A stretch of DNA of 64,000 nt from Myroides odoratimimus (GCF_030326305.1 NZ_JACAKB010000002.1:1-64000); one strand, 5' to 3'; shown: positions 8,360-18,291, counted from the stretch's first letter. Notes: generated from the sequence alone by a model not told the origin. Program-made: numbers and translations.

Positions 8360-9178
8360 TTAATTATTTAATATCCAAATTAGGGCTTGTTTTTTAGTTG
8401 CTCTAAATATAGTTGTATGTCCTTCATTTGGCTCATCTACATAGTGCCACACTAAATTTTTATTTTCATTTTCTGCTAAAATAGTAGCTAACTTATTTGT
8501 ATAGGGAGAAATATCAGCAGCATTCGATCCTGCAAACCAAAGCTTTCTTTTTACCGCACTATTTTGATCTAAACTAGCTTTTGCGGTTCTAACTAAATAA
8601 TGATTATTCCACCATAATGAAGGGTCAAAGGCGATATAGTTTGCAAACATGGCGGGTTCAACAAAAAAGGTTTCCATCACAAACAAACCTGAAGCAGATT
8701 CTCCTAATATCGTTTTTTCTTCTTTGGTTCTATATCTTTTATCGATTTCCTTAAATAACTCTTCTTTAATAAAGGCTCTAAACTGATTAGAACCTCCTAC
8801 CTCGGGTGCAATTTCTTTATCTTTTGCAACAGTTGTAAATCCTGTCAAATCTCTTCTTCTTTGTGTATTTTCAATTCCAACTAAGATTACAGCAGGAATT
8901 TTTTGCTCATTTATAAGCTCTTCTATGGTAGATGCGATATGAGGAAAATCCTCTCCTATTCCTCCATCAGCCATATAGATTACGGGCAAAGAATCCTGAG
9001 TACTCTCATAATTTTTTGGTGTCCATACATTAATAGTTCTTTCTTCTTTTAATTGATTTGATTCTAGTTTAAAAGTATCATGTTTAGGCACTACATCCTG
9101 AATTGTACTCTTATAACCACAACTTGCTAATAAAATGGTATAGCATAAACTTAACAAAAACATAATTTTAAATTTCAT
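8360..9178 (-). CDS. esterase lipoprotein (esterase D/Fes-like alpha/beta hydrolase)
   Basis: A 272-residue exported protein with signal peptide and lipobox LLASC (Cys20). The fold is the putative-esterase family: strand LPVIYMADGG, then GESASG with nucleophile Ser161, and a late His in EPNEGHTTIF. DPSLWWNNH is typical of enterochelin-esterase-like members. It probably hydrolyses an ester (siderophore, S-formylglutathione-like or acetyl ester) at the cell surface or in the periplasm; which one is not visible. Lies 32 bp upstream of tatC on the same strand. Confidence 0.85.
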   Translation of the reverse strand: MKFKIMFLLSLCYTILLASCGYKSTIQDVVPKHDTFKLESNQLKEERTINVWTPKNYESTQDSLPVIYMADGGIGEDFPHIASTIEELINEQKIPAVILVGIENTQRRRDLTGFTTVAKDKEIAPEVGGSNQFRAFIKEELFKEIDKRYRTKEEKTILGESASGLFVMETFFVEPAMFANYIAFDPSLWWNNHYLVRTAKASLDQNSAVKRKLWFAGSNAADISPYTNKLATILAENENKNLVWHYVDEPNEGHTTIFRATKKQALIWILNN

Positions 9179-9420
9179 TTTAGCGTATTTTTTGATTCAC
9201 AAAATTATTTCAATAAAAAACAGTAATTAATACCATTAACCTATTAATTTTACTATTTTTGAATGTGAGAAATCTCATTCTTTATTTTTACTACTGTAAT
9301 TCTAAATTAGATAAAAATAATTTTATTCAATATTAGAGATTTACAGCACTAAACTAGTTCTCCTTATTTACTAGTTGTCTTTAAAAGGAGAATGTCTTTT
9401 GGGCTTTCTCTTTTTTACTG

Positions 9421-9732
9421 CTATAGCTTAAATAAACTTAATAAAAATAAAACTGCTACGATTAAACCTGAATACCTAAAAAACTTGACAAAACGATTAA
9501 AATCATAAAATAAAGTTTGTCCGTCAATAAGATTAACAATCATTAGAATAGTACAAGTAATAATTACTATTATCAAAAATAACACAGGAGCAGCAATATA
9601 AGATATTATATTGGCTGCAGCCCGTTCATTTGTTCTACTAAAGTCCAAGAAACTAAGTAGCATTCCCAAGACACAAAGCACTGTTAAAACAATAGCTATA
9701 ACATAACCCACATTTCTAAATAAACTCCCCAT
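9421..9732 (-). CDS. small membrane protein of unknown function
   Basis: A 103-residue protein with three hydrophobic segments (about residues 9-30, 42-68 and 84-102) joined by short charged loops (DFSRTNERAA and DGQTLFYDFNRFVKFFRY). I do not recognise the family. No partner gene is obvious: 240 bp of AT-rich sequence separates it from the esterase gene downstream, including an inverted repeat (TTCTCCTT at 9358-9365, AAGGAGAA at 9384-9391). Confidence 0.7.
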   Translation of the reverse strand: MGSLFRNVGYVIAIVLTVLCVLGMLLSFLDFSRTNERAAANIISYIAAPVLFLIIVIITCTILMIVNLIDGQTLFYDFNRFVKFFRYSGLIVAVLFLLSLFKL

Positions 9733-10023
9733 TTTTATTAAATTTTTCTTTGTTTATACACCATACTAGATGTACCACTATTTAAAAATCACACCCTAAA
9801 TAATATATTATATATCAATAATATAGTTTAAATAAAAACTCAAAAAGATCGACCTACTTCTTTCTAACTCCTGTATTAATATCACCTAATTCAGTGAATA
9901 ATATGTCTAAACAAAATATTTACTTTGATCCATAAATATTTTTTACCATTAACTGATTTATACTATTACTCAAAATCCAAAAATAATTTTAAAATCAGAA
10001 ACAAAAAAACAAAAAAAATTAAT

Positions 10024-12327
10024 ATGTATAAGTTTATTGAATCATTACCTGAATACTATGCTACTATTCAAAGTCAAACTAACTTTCCTAAAGACTATAT
10101 CAATGATTTATTTTTGATTGGAAAATGTAGCAAAGACACAAACACAGTTAAAGAAATCAGACAAACTTTAGAGCAAAATGCTAGTGAGAAAGTTATTAAA
10201 GCCTTCAAAATTCGAAAAAAACTAATCAAGTCAATTGGTATTCCCCAATGGTACGAGGTTTTAAATACCTTATTAGAATATGCAAATATATCGGATGATT
10301 TAGATGTTGATTTTATGTATAGTAAACTAGGGTTTGATGTACTTGACGTTAGGGATAGTCATGACCCAACTACTCTGATTCAAAATCCAATACTACTAGG
10401 GAGGTTCCCCTCAGTTAGAATTATCAACATCGAAACCTTAAACTTTGAACAAGGACTACCTGATGTTTTTGATAAATTTACTCAACTTGAACAATTAAGC
10501 ATAGAAGGAGAATATACTAAACTTCCAAAATCAATAGAAGACATAACGACACTACAGTCTTTGGAATTGGAGCTTCCTAAATTAACACATATCAAATTTG
10601 ACTTTACAAAACTAACTGCTCTAAGGTCTTTAAAGTGTATGAACACCAATTGGCCTACTCCAACACTACCTACCCTGCCTAGAAGTATAGAAACGATAGA
10701 GTTTTCTTTAGTAAGCACTCTTAATTCCATTGGAGAAGAACTAAATACACTTCCTGAGCTGAACAAAATTAAAATCATGAAATGTCCAGATTTTACTACG
10801 ATAAGTGACAAGTTAAACGTACCTAGCCTAACTGTGTTGAGCCTTTGGAAAAATGATAGACTCCAGCTAATTCATCCTAAGGTAATTTTTAATGGTAAGA
10901 TTACTTGTTTTTCTGGAGAATTGATCAACTTAGAACAACAATATACTTTTGATTCACTGACAAACCTAGTAGTTTCAGACCAGGCAATATTAATATATCT
11001 ATGTCAAAACCCTGAGTCTTTTCCTAACTTAGATAAATTGAGCTTTTCCAATATGGAAAACCTAACGGAAATAAAAGTGCCATGGTCTAAATTCAATAAA
11101 CTAACGACCGTTACATTTGAAAATTTAATTGGTGATAACTCTTTATCGCAAAATATAGAACAATGTACCTCGCTTAAACACCTTAGTTTTTTTAACTACC
11201 AAACAGTGCAACTACCTAAATCAATCGGACGTATTGAAAAGCTGATGTCTGTAACTATAGAACAATCTAATAAACTAATAATAGACACTTGTTTTCTTCC
11301 CAGTGTAATAGATGTACTAAAAATCATAAACTGCGCTGAAATTAAAGTATCTAACAAAATTATATGCGTTGGTAAAGCCTCTATTGAAAACTGCAAAGTT
11401 GAAAAGCACAGCGATTTATTCAGCTATCTATCCGTAGAACACTTCACATACTTTCCTTTAAAAAACGATACTTATGAAGTAAATGATATCACTAACTTAA
11501 TGGTTAAGCCTTATACGCTTATTAGTTTGGACACCAATTTGCCAATAGGTCTATTGACTAATGTGCTGGTTAATTGTGAAAACCTAAAAATTTTAAAAAT
11601 AAACAGTAACGCAATCTTACCTGATAGTTGTCCTTGCTTATCTGTGGATCAAGAGACCAAATTGCACACCTTACAATTAGAAAACGTTGAGCTTGATAAC
11701 TTAGATCAACTCTTAACAAACAGTCCTTTACTAGAATCTATTAAATTAAGAGGATATGATCATTTCCCCGCTGTTGAATTACCTTATTTAAAAATAGTTG
11801 ATTTATCTTATTCAAAAATACCTACACTAGAAGGATTAGATGCTCCAAATTTAGAGGTTGTTGATCTATCTTTATGTTATGAATTTGGATTAGCTGGTGC
11901 GAATGCTTTGGTCAAATATCCTAAACTTAAAAAACTTAGGCTTCAAGGAACTAACGACTCCTTGTGCTACGTACCTCAAGAACTTACATGTTTACCGTTG
12001 CAAGAACTATACTTATCTGGCTATCAAATAGACATGATACCAACCTATATCGGTCAGTTTAAAGAATTGCGTACACTACACCTTACCAACTTTGATACAG
12101 AAGGACTACCAAACTCTTTATTAGACCTTAAAAATCTTGAACGTCTTAGTATTGAAGGATGTAATTTCAGCGAACCTATTCCTGCATCATTTAGATCACT
12201 TAAATTAAAAAAATTACAATATACTATCAGTAAATTCAGTGGAGCAAATATGAACCCTAAATATTACAACAACCTCATCACCGATGGATATACTGATTTA
12301 GTGAAGTGGTTCACTAATGAAGATTAG
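10024..12327 (+). CDS. large cytoplasmic leucine-rich-repeat protein
   Basis: About 767 residues with no signal peptide. The first ~130 residues are helical and charged (MYKFIESLPEYYATIQSQTN onwards). The rest is a solenoid of leucine-rich repeats of 21-24 residues, e.g. LPDVFDKFTQLEQLSIEG, LPKSIEDITTLQSLELE, VPQELTCLPLQELYLSGY, and a capping repeat near the C-terminus. I chose ATG 10024; an in-frame TTG at 9925 would add 33 low-complexity residues. An upstream mini-ORF at 9903 (MSKQNIYFDP) is out of frame. LRRs bind proteins; the target is unknown. Isolated on its strand, opposite a long minus-strand accessory block. Confidence 0.85.
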   Translation: MYKFIESLPEYYATIQSQTNFPKDYINDLFLIGKCSKDTNTVKEIRQTLEQNASEKVIKAFKIRKKLIKSIGIPQWYEVLNTLLEYANISDDLDVDFMYSKLGFDVLDVRDSHDPTTLIQNPILLGRFPSVRIINIETLNFEQGLPDVFDKFTQLEQLSIEGEYTKLPKSIEDITTLQSLELELPKLTHIKFDFTKLTALRSLKCMNTNWPTPTLPTLPRSIETIEFSLVSTLNSIGEELNTLPELNKIKIMKCPDFTTISDKLNVPSLTVLSLWKNDRLQLIHPKVIFNGKITCFSGELINLEQQYTFDSLTNLVVSDQAILIYLCQNPESFPNLDKLSFSNMENLTEIKVPWSKFNKLTTVTFENLIGDNSLSQNIEQCTSLKHLSFFNYQTVQLPKSIGRIEKLMSVTIEQSNKLIIDTCFLPSVIDVLKIINCAEIKVSNKIICVGKASIENCKVEKHSDLFSYLSVEHFTYFPLKNDTYEVNDITNLMVKPYTLISLDTNLPIGLLTNVLVNCENLKILKINSNAILPDSCPCLSVDQETKLHTLQLENVELDNLDQLLTNSPLLESIKLRGYDHFPAVELPYLKIVDLSYSKIPTLEGLDAPNLEVVDLSLCYEFGLAGANALVKYPKLKKLRLQGTNDSLCYVPQELTCLPLQELYLSGYQIDMIPTYIGQFKELRTLHLTNFDTEGLPNSLLDLKNLERLSIEGCNFSEPIPASFRSLKLKKLQYTISKFSGANMNPKYYNNLITDGYTDLVKWFTNED

Positions 12328-12376
12328 TCTAAAAAACAATTAGACTTCTAACTGAAAAAAAAACTATTTATATATT

Positions 12377-12411
12377 ACTCCCGTATAACAATTCCTTAGT
12401 TATACGGGAGT
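12377..12411. terminator. stem-loop between convergent genes
   Basis: Arms ACTCCCGTATAAC and GTTATACGGGAGT pair perfectly (13 bp) around a 9-nt loop. It lies between the LRR gene (+) and the lipoprotein gene (-). There is no strong T-tract, so termination efficiency is uncertain. Confidence 0.55.
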
Positions 12412-12517
12412 TCAGTATCTAACAACTATTTAAAAAGATAACTAGAAGTTAAAAAACTAGTTATTCACTTCTTACTTAGCTTACCCTATGAAAACAGAAT
12501 ATATGCAGAATACCTAA

Positions 12518-13510
12518 TTACAAGGATTTACTTACAAGAAAAGGTTCTTCAGTTTGCTCATCTGTAGGAGCAAACATAATTCCAAGTACCTTAGCACTAA
12601 ATTCTAAATCGTCAATAGCATAAACTGGTGTAGAAACTCTAGTCTCTAATTCACTATCTGCAATGGTCTTGACTTCTACTTTTTCAGGTTGAAAAACCAT
12701 AAAAGGCTCTTCTATTCCATCTACATACATTTCAATTTTCAAAATACCTCCATCCTCTGGAAGATATGTAGAATGAGTAAAGTTTATAGTCTTGTCAAAC
12801 AGTGGAGAAATATAAACCAACAACTTGTTATAACCAAATGAAAACTCATTATTTGGATCAGAAGGCGCTTTAATTCGTGTATATTCAATCACATCACAAG
12901 CATAATTGCTTACATAAGCTACCTTATCTAATTTTCTTCTATTAAACTCCTTATAGTCAATAGTACTACCTTCTGTATAAGTTTCTCCTTTAGAAGGTGT
13001 ATATATAGCATAAGCTGTTTGATTTTCAACTGGCATATCAGTAGCAGGAGCCATTGCTTTTAAGTAAACAGACGCTTGATCTTGATCTTCACTGTGAAAA
13101 TGATCCATCTGCCAAGTTGCTCCCTTCGCTTTAGCTAAGACTGTACTATTTTTCACATAGTAATCTGCCTTGGTCATACTCATCATTAATGCAAAAGCAG
13201 CCATAGGTTTCTTATCAAATAAATCTCCCCATGCTAAAAAAGGATTTTCATCTTTTGGCAAATTTGTCATTAGTGTTTGGAACTGTCCATATACGTCCCC
13301 TTTTGAATAATCTATTTTATCCAATAGTCCACCGACATTTATTCCCTTAGTATAAATACTCATAACCATCTTTCCTTCCACAAAAGGAGTAGTCACCACT
13401 TCACCTGGTACTTCAGGAGTTTCTTTACCAACATTTACAGCATCATTGCTCTCGGTAGAACAAGAAGTCATAATAAACAAGGCGAAAAGGCCTAAAAACA
13501 TTTTTTTCAT
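12518..13510 (-). CDS. lipoprotein of unknown function
   Basis: A 330-residue exported lipoprotein: signal peptide with lipobox IMTSC (Cys16), then a low-complexity acidic/proline linker (KETPEVPGEVV). The globular part begins near residue 45 (GKMVMSIYTKGINVGG) and contains long amphipathic stretches and beta strands, with repeated polar loops. I see no catalytic motif and do not recognise the family. It lies 138 bp downstream of the YwqK-like gene on the same strand and may be surface-exposed with it. Confidence 0.75.
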   Translation of the reverse strand: MKKMFLGLFALFIMTSCSTESNDAVNVGKETPEVPGEVVTTPFVEGKMVMSIYTKGINVGGLLDKIDYSKGDVYGQFQTLMTNLPKDENPFLAWGDLFDKKPMAAFALMMSMTKADYYVKNSTVLAKAKGATWQMDHFHSEDQDQASVYLKAMAPATDMPVENQTAYAIYTPSKGETYTEGSTIDYKEFNRRKLDKVAYVSNYACDVIEYTRIKAPSDPNNEFSFGYNKLLVYISPLFDKTINFTHSTYLPEDGGILKIEMYVDGIEEPFMVFQPEKVEVKTIADSELETRVSTPVYAIDDLEFSAKVLGIMFAPTDEQTEEPFLVSKSL

Positions 13511-13648
13511 ATAATACTTACTTTTTACTATTAGGTAAAAATACGTTAATCAGAAATAAATATCAAAACACAAAATAATTCAAAAACATATCTTTTAATC
13601 TTGAAAAAACAATTAACCAAACAAACAGTTTAAACTATTTATTATCAA

Positions 13649-15565
13649 TTAATCAGTAAATAAAAAACGGTACTCTGAATCAAAGTATAAGAACTGAGCA
13701 TCAATAGGAGCCGCTAATAATGAAATATTTGGGTAAACAATATCCTCTGTACTAATAGTTTGCTCATTTAACCATTTATTCTCACTCACATCTTTTAATT
13801 TTATATCCACCTTACTACCAAGTCTTTTAACATATATATAATACAAGTTATGCTGATCATCTTCATTTATATAGTTATATAATACCTCGCCTGATATTAA
13901 GTAACCCTTCTGAAAAGTTGCTTTATAGGTAATCCCATTTTTATCAGTATAGCTATAGTCACCATTCAATCGCTCAAACTGAACTTCATAACTAATAATC
14001 TCTCTTCCTTGATCATTATAGAAGATTCGTCTTATTTTTGAATCCGCAAAAAAATACTCTTTAGCAAACACTAATCCATTGTGCGCTGTATAGGTAGTTT
14101 CAATCTTTTTGCCTTTGCGATAAATATCTTCGCGTATATGACTTAATTCCTCCGTAGTTTCACTTCCGTGATACGGCTGTCCATCGCGATAGACAATATA
14201 TTTCTTTCCTTTACTTATCAATTCATCGATAGCATTTACCTCATTCGCTGAAGCATATTCTAATTCCTGTAACAGCTCCCCTTGTTCATACCATTGCTCC
14301 AAACGAAGTTTTTTGTCTTTATATACATTCTTTCGTAGAATCAAAGGTGTATTAGGATAATCTGCATAAATCTCTTGAATACCATCTATAAATCCATTGA
14401 CATAAGGACTAATGACTACATTACCATCAGAAAATTCGTAAGTAGTTCCATTCCAAGGAATCCCATCTTTATACTCGACACTAGAAATTAACTCACCCTT
14501 TTGATCATAAAACCATCCCTGTCCTTGAGCATAATCAATTTCACTTAATTTATAGTATATTCTTGTTTTTACAACGGGCTCAATCTCTTTCAAAAAATTA
14601 ATTTCCTTTAAAACCCTTCCTTCTTTCTCAGTTTTTATTTGTTTGATAAAAAAATCATCATAGAAATAGACATTTACACCTGTTTTTGTTTGTTCATTAT
14701 ATGTACCTAAATACTCTTCATTCTGGTTGTAATAATCACTACTTATCAAAACATTTAAATCATCTTGACTATACCAGTTTGTTACTCTGAGCTTTCCATC
14801 AGTATAATATACATTTTCCTTATAGTACTTTTCATTTTTATAAAACACCTCATGCTGCAATTGAAAAACTGCTTTAGCTTCCAAGTTAAACTTCCCTTGA
14901 TAAACAATCGCTCTATCTTGATATTTTAAATAACTGACAAACCTTCCTTGTTTGTACTCATATTTATCACCGTTAAGAGGTACAAACTCACCATTATCTG
15001 TTGCATAATTTAGCTCTCCTACTACATCGCCTTTCATGTCAAAATACTGTATGGTATCTACTTTCTTAATTGCATATGGCTGGGTACTATTATTATAATA
15101 ACAAGTTACTTTGATCTGTTTACCTTTTTCATAAGTGTACAAAACACCTAGATCATAGATTTCTCCTGCAAAAGGCTTCCCTTCTTTAGTAATTAAACGA
15201 TAAGACTTTTTCTTCAATGAATCGAATGATTCAATACTGTATTGATTCCCTTTGTCATCATATTTGTATACTCCCGTAACCTCACCATCATGACCATAAA
15301 AAAAACGCTCTCCTTTATAAATAAAACGGAGCATATCTCTCCTTGCAAAACCTTTGGATACAATATATCCTTCAATAGTATAATCTTCAACAGCACTAAA
15401 CCCTTGCTTATCCATCGGTCTTATTACTTTATAAAAATTTGCCTTTTCTGGACTGACTAACTGAAAATCATCAATAAGCTTAGTATAAAGTGTATCATTT
15501 TTCTGTGCATGAACCAGTGTACATAACAAGAAAACGCTACATATAATAATTTGTTTTAACATCAA
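13649..15565 (-). CDS. secreted YwqK/MORN-like repeat protein
   Basis: A 638-residue protein with a clear signal peptide ending at VHAQ. The body consists of many short repeats of about 20-25 residues with the pattern of MORN-variant/YwqK-family strands: KYDDKGNQYSIESFD, FAGEIYDLGVLYTYEKGKQI, YTDGKLRVTNWYSQ, YDQKGELISSVEYKDGIPWN, YKDKKLRLEQWYEQGELL. They form a long beta-hairpin array. Proteins with such repeats are often annotated as antitoxins of a 'YwqK' system, but secretion and length make a surface or periplasmic scaffold more likely. The C-terminal ~60 residues are not repeat-like. Confidence 0.75.
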   Translation of the reverse strand: MMLKQIIICSVFLLCTLVHAQKNDTLYTKLIDDFQLVSPEKANFYKVIRPMDKQGFSAVEDYTIEGYIVSKGFARRDMLRFIYKGERFFYGHDGEVTGVYKYDDKGNQYSIESFDSLKKKSYRLITKEGKPFAGEIYDLGVLYTYEKGKQIKVTCYYNNSTQPYAIKKVDTIQYFDMKGDVVGELNYATDNGEFVPLNGDKYEYKQGRFVSYLKYQDRAIVYQGKFNLEAKAVFQLQHEVFYKNEKYYKENVYYTDGKLRVTNWYSQDDLNVLISSDYYNQNEEYLGTYNEQTKTGVNVYFYDDFFIKQIKTEKEGRVLKEINFLKEIEPVVKTRIYYKLSEIDYAQGQGWFYDQKGELISSVEYKDGIPWNGTTYEFSDGNVVISPYVNGFIDGIQEIYADYPNTPLILRKNVYKDKKLRLEQWYEQGELLQELEYASANEVNAIDELISKGKKYIVYRDGQPYHGSETTEELSHIREDIYRKGKKIETTYTAHNGLVFAKEYFFADSKIRRIFYNDQGREIISYEVQFERLNGDYSYTDKNGITYKATFQKGYLISGEVLYNYINEDDQHNLYYIYVKRLGSKVDIKLKDVSENKWLNEQTISTEDIVYPNISLLAAPIDAQFLYFDSEYRFLFTD

Positions 15566-15654
15566 TCTTTTATCTATTATGCGTTAAAATTACAACAAAA
15601 CAAATAACTTGTTGCTTAACAAACAATTTAGCTATGTAAACTCTCTGTTTATAA

Positions 15655-16368
15655 TTAAATCTTATCTCTAGCTTCCAATTGATTAATCACCTGTTTTTTT
15701 ATACTAGTAAGAGCATAATCCTTAGCCTCTGCATAAGAAACATTATATTTTCTCTTAAATAAAGCAAAATGAGAAGGAAAATTAGAAATTAATCTATCGT
15801 AATAATTATCTAATTGCTCTTGAGAAGGTAGCTCATAGTTTAGTCGTAGTTGAAACCTTCTCATTAGTGCTTGATCAATGATATCAGCGTGATTAGAGGC
15901 ACATATTAAAACTGAGTTAGGTGAAAAGTAATCGATTAATTGAATGAGGGTATTGACGATTCTTCTCATCTCGCCCACATCTTTATCATCTACAGCCCTA
16001 GATTTACCTATTTGATCAAATTCATCTAGAAATAGAACAGCACGTTCTCTACTTGCTTTTTCAAACACTAGCTTAATATGTTGAGAAGTTTCTCCTAATT
16101 TTGCCGAAACAATTGTACTCAAATCTAAAATAATAATTGTTTTATTGAGTCTCTTGGCAAGAGCTTTAGCAGTAGTTGTCTTTCCACAACCTGAACTTCC
16201 GTGTAAAAATACTTTATTGTTAACAGGAAGTCCTAAATCTGTCAGTTCCGAAAAATAGGTATATTCTTTTACCAACTGATCGAGTATTATACGCTGTTTT
16301 TCATCCAAAAATACATCTTCAAAAGCTAGTGCTTCATTATCTTTAATAAGTAATTCTGATAAATTCAT
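15655..16368 (-). CDS. single-domain AAA+ ATPase
   Basis: A 237-residue classical AAA ATPase. Walker A is HGSSGCGKTT (about residues 56-65), Walker B VLFLDEFD (111-118), sensor 1 CASNH (157-160), and an arginine pair RRF (170-172) suits an arginine finger. The short N-terminus (about 50 residues) has no extra domain, so substrate choice probably depends on a partner. It follows the unknown 137-residue gene by 13 bp, so the two are likely an ATPase-adaptor pair. Relatives include ClpA/FtsH-like and conflict-system AAA proteins, but no protease is adjacent. Confidence 0.85.
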   Translation of the reverse strand: MNLSELLIKDNEALAFEDVFLDEKQRIILDQLVKEYTYFSELTDLGLPVNNKVFLHGSSGCGKTTTAKALAKRLNKTIIILDLSTIVSAKLGETSQHIKLVFEKASRERAVLFLDEFDQIGKSRAVDDKDVGEMRRIVNTLIQLIDYFSPNSVLICASNHADIIDQALMRRFQLRLNYELPSQEQLDNYYDRLISNFPSHFALFKRKYNVSYAEAKDYALTSIKKQVINQLEARDKI

Positions 16369-16381
16369 TCTATATGCTATA

Positions 16382-16795
16382 TTAATTTAGTTTTTTTATT
16401 AGTCCCTCAATCATAGTTAACACCTTTGGGTTATCTGAATAATTCACCCCTAAATCTATAATCTCAACCAATTCTAGCACCTTAGTTTTTGGCCAATATT
16501 GATCTACAACAATCCCAATATCAACGCTATACCCCATTCGTTTACTAGTTGAGTAACCGTTTACCCCTACTGTTTCAGCAGTTAAGAATATCCCTACTGT
16601 TTCAAAGGTTATAAGTAAAGATTCCCACCCCATCCCGCTGGGTTGAACTTCAATAAAAAGCTGACATTCATTTAATTGGGTAGAAAAATAATTACGTTGC
16701 AAAAAAGCGTCTATTATAGTACTTGTATAATATTGAATTTGTTCAGCTCCTATTTCATTGCCGAACTTCACTTGCTTATTACGTCCATCTTTCAT
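16382..16795 (-). CDS. small protein of unknown function, AAA partner
   Basis: A 137-residue soluble protein with no signal peptide or known motif. Predicted layout: an N-terminal helix (AEQIQYYTSTIIDAFLQRNY), a beta-rich middle (CQLFIEVQPSGMGWESLLITF, VGIFLTAETVGVNGYST, VDIGIVVDQYW) and a C-terminal helix ending LIKKLN. The tight spacing to the AAA ATPase suggests it acts with it as a substrate, adaptor or antitoxin-like partner. No family is recognised. Confidence 0.7.
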   Translation of the reverse strand: MKDGRNKQVKFGNEIGAEQIQYYTSTIIDAFLQRNYFSTQLNECQLFIEVQPSGMGWESLLITFETVGIFLTAETVGVNGYSTSKRMGYSVDIGIVVDQYWPKTKVLELVEIIDLGVNYSDNPKVLTMIEGLIKKLN

Positions 16796-16835
16796 GCTAT
16801 TATATCTGTTTTGGTGTTGAAAATAACAAACATGA

Positions 16836-17243
16836 CTATTTCAGTAATGCTCTGTAAATTGTAGGAAAATTAAAACTGTTTCCAATTGGACACATTTGTT
16901 TTGCTTGCGCTACTACTTGCTGAAAAATAGTATTATCTAATCCTGAAATGACTGCCATAATTTCCAAATCAGCTTGTACGATAACCTCATTGTTGTAGGT
17001 GATTTCGCAATTAGTTTCTAACTCCTCTATCTTATACGATGCTTGAGTTAATAACAGGGTAAGTGTCATATTGAAACAAGCAGAATAAGCCGCTGCTATC
17101 ATTTCTTCTGGTAGTGTTACAGCATAATCCTTTTGCTTTAAAAATGAGTAATTCATCTGATTCAACAACTGATTATCAGACACATAATTCCCTTTTCCTT
17201 GTTTTAAATCATCTCGCCAGATTGCCTTAATTGATACTTTCAT
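16836..17243 (-). CDS. OsmC family peroxiredoxin-like protein
   Basis: A 135-residue OsmC/Ohr-fold protein. The conserved first cysteine block is recognisable (LPEEMIAAAYSACFNMTL), and the second Cys lies in AKQMCPIGNSF, as in OsmC proteins that reduce organic hydroperoxides. Both peroxidatic positions are therefore present. Length is as usual for the family. It follows an AraC regulator by 141 bp on the same strand, which may control it. Confidence 0.88.
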   Translation of the reverse strand: MKVSIKAIWRDDLKQGKGNYVSDNQLLNQMNYSFLKQKDYAVTLPEEMIAAAYSACFNMTLTLLLTQASYKIEELETNCEITYNNEVIVQADLEIMAVISGLDNTIFQQVVAQAKQMCPIGNSFNFPTIYRALLK

Positions 17244-17384
17244 AATATTACTTTAGTTAATTAAAATCCTTGTACACAAAAAGTAGTGCCATTTTAATTC
17301 TACAAAAGTATAAGTAATACTCATTTTCCTCAATGGAGAAAACGCCTCAATTATAGGACATTCTCTCCATACTATAATAGTAGC

Positions 17385-18221
17385 TCAATAAGGTCGCTTG
17401 GACAGTTCTTGATTACGTCTAAAAGCTAAGGGAGTATAACTAGTTTGAATCTTGAAATATCTATTGAAATAAGACACATCTTCATATCCTAAAGAGAAGG
17501 CAATTTCTTTTACACTTAAATCAGTATAAGCCAACAAGCGCTTTGCCTGTAGTATAAGACGATTAACAATCACGCAACTTGGAGAAATACCACAACCTTT
17601 AGTTATCCGCTTATTTAGAACATTAGTAGTCACATTTAGAAGTGCTGCATAATCACCTACCTTATGTAAATTCATATAGTTCCGATCAACTAATTGACTA
17701 AATTTTCTTGAAAATTCTTGGTGTTCAGATAATACTCCCGTATTGTTATTTTCTCGTTTTACCCAAGTCCTAGTTGCCTCAATAATAATATATTTTATCA
17801 ATATTCTAATTTTCTCTTCACTCCAACTATCTGCTAAATCTTTTTCTCTTTCAATTTCAAGAATATGATTGCACAATACCTCATTTTGTTCTTGTTTTAA
17901 ATAGACATAGGGAGTTGTTAATACATTACTATACAAAATTCCGTCACACGCTAATTCCTGATCGTGAATTTCTACACAATAAAAATCAGCGTGAAAATAG
18001 ATTAATTTTCCCTTTGATTGATCTAGAATTTGAAAGGCATGTTCTTCATTAAAAAAAAAGAATGCATCTTGTTCACAAGTATAATTGGTAAAATCAATTT
18101 GTATTTGGCTCCCTGCTTTCAAGAATAAAATTTTAAAAAAGCCACTATACTGTTGGTCTAGATTAGACAAGTCTGTCGTAATATCAATGGAGACAGTTCC
18201 AAAATATAAGTGTTTCATCAT
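17385..18221 (-). CDS. AraC family transcriptional regulator
   Basis: A 278-residue regulator with an N-terminal cupin-like sensor half and a C-terminal AraC DNA-binding domain: two HTHs, the second reading VKEIAFSLGYEDVSYFNRYFK with the hallmark GYEDVSYFNRYFK...TPLAFR. Effector unknown. Its position upstream of the OsmC gene on the same strand suggests that it regulates OsmC or the four-gene operon upstream of it; both are guesses. Confidence 0.9.
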   Translation of the reverse strand: MMKHLYFGTVSIDITTDLSNLDQQYSGFFKILFLKAGSQIQIDFTNYTCEQDAFFFFNEEHAFQILDQSKGKLIYFHADFYCVEIHDQELACDGILYSNVLTTPYVYLKQEQNEVLCNHILEIEREKDLADSWSEEKIRILIKYIIIEATRTWVKRENNNTGVLSEHQEFSRKFSQLVDRNYMNLHKVGDYAALLNVTTNVLNKRITKGCGISPSCVIVNRLILQAKRLLAYTDLSVKEIAFSLGYEDVSYFNRYFKIQTSYTPLAFRRNQELSKRPY

Positions 18222-18291
18222 TAATCACTAACTAAGTGAAACAAAAATAATTTATTTTTTATCAGCGGACGTTCTACAATAATGAAATTGT

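Noticed and set aside
9358-9391. Terminator of the 103-residue protein gene
   Set aside because: The TTCTCCTT / AAGGAGAA stem has an 18-nt loop and no T-run in the right direction.
9925-9927. TTG as start of the LRR protein
   Set aside because: It adds 33 residues of Lys/Asn-rich low-complexity sequence that look like leader DNA; ATG 10024 is better, though not proven.
13649-15565. Antitoxin of a YwqK toxin-antitoxin pair
   Set aside because: Signal peptide and great length speak against it; no toxin gene is adjacent.
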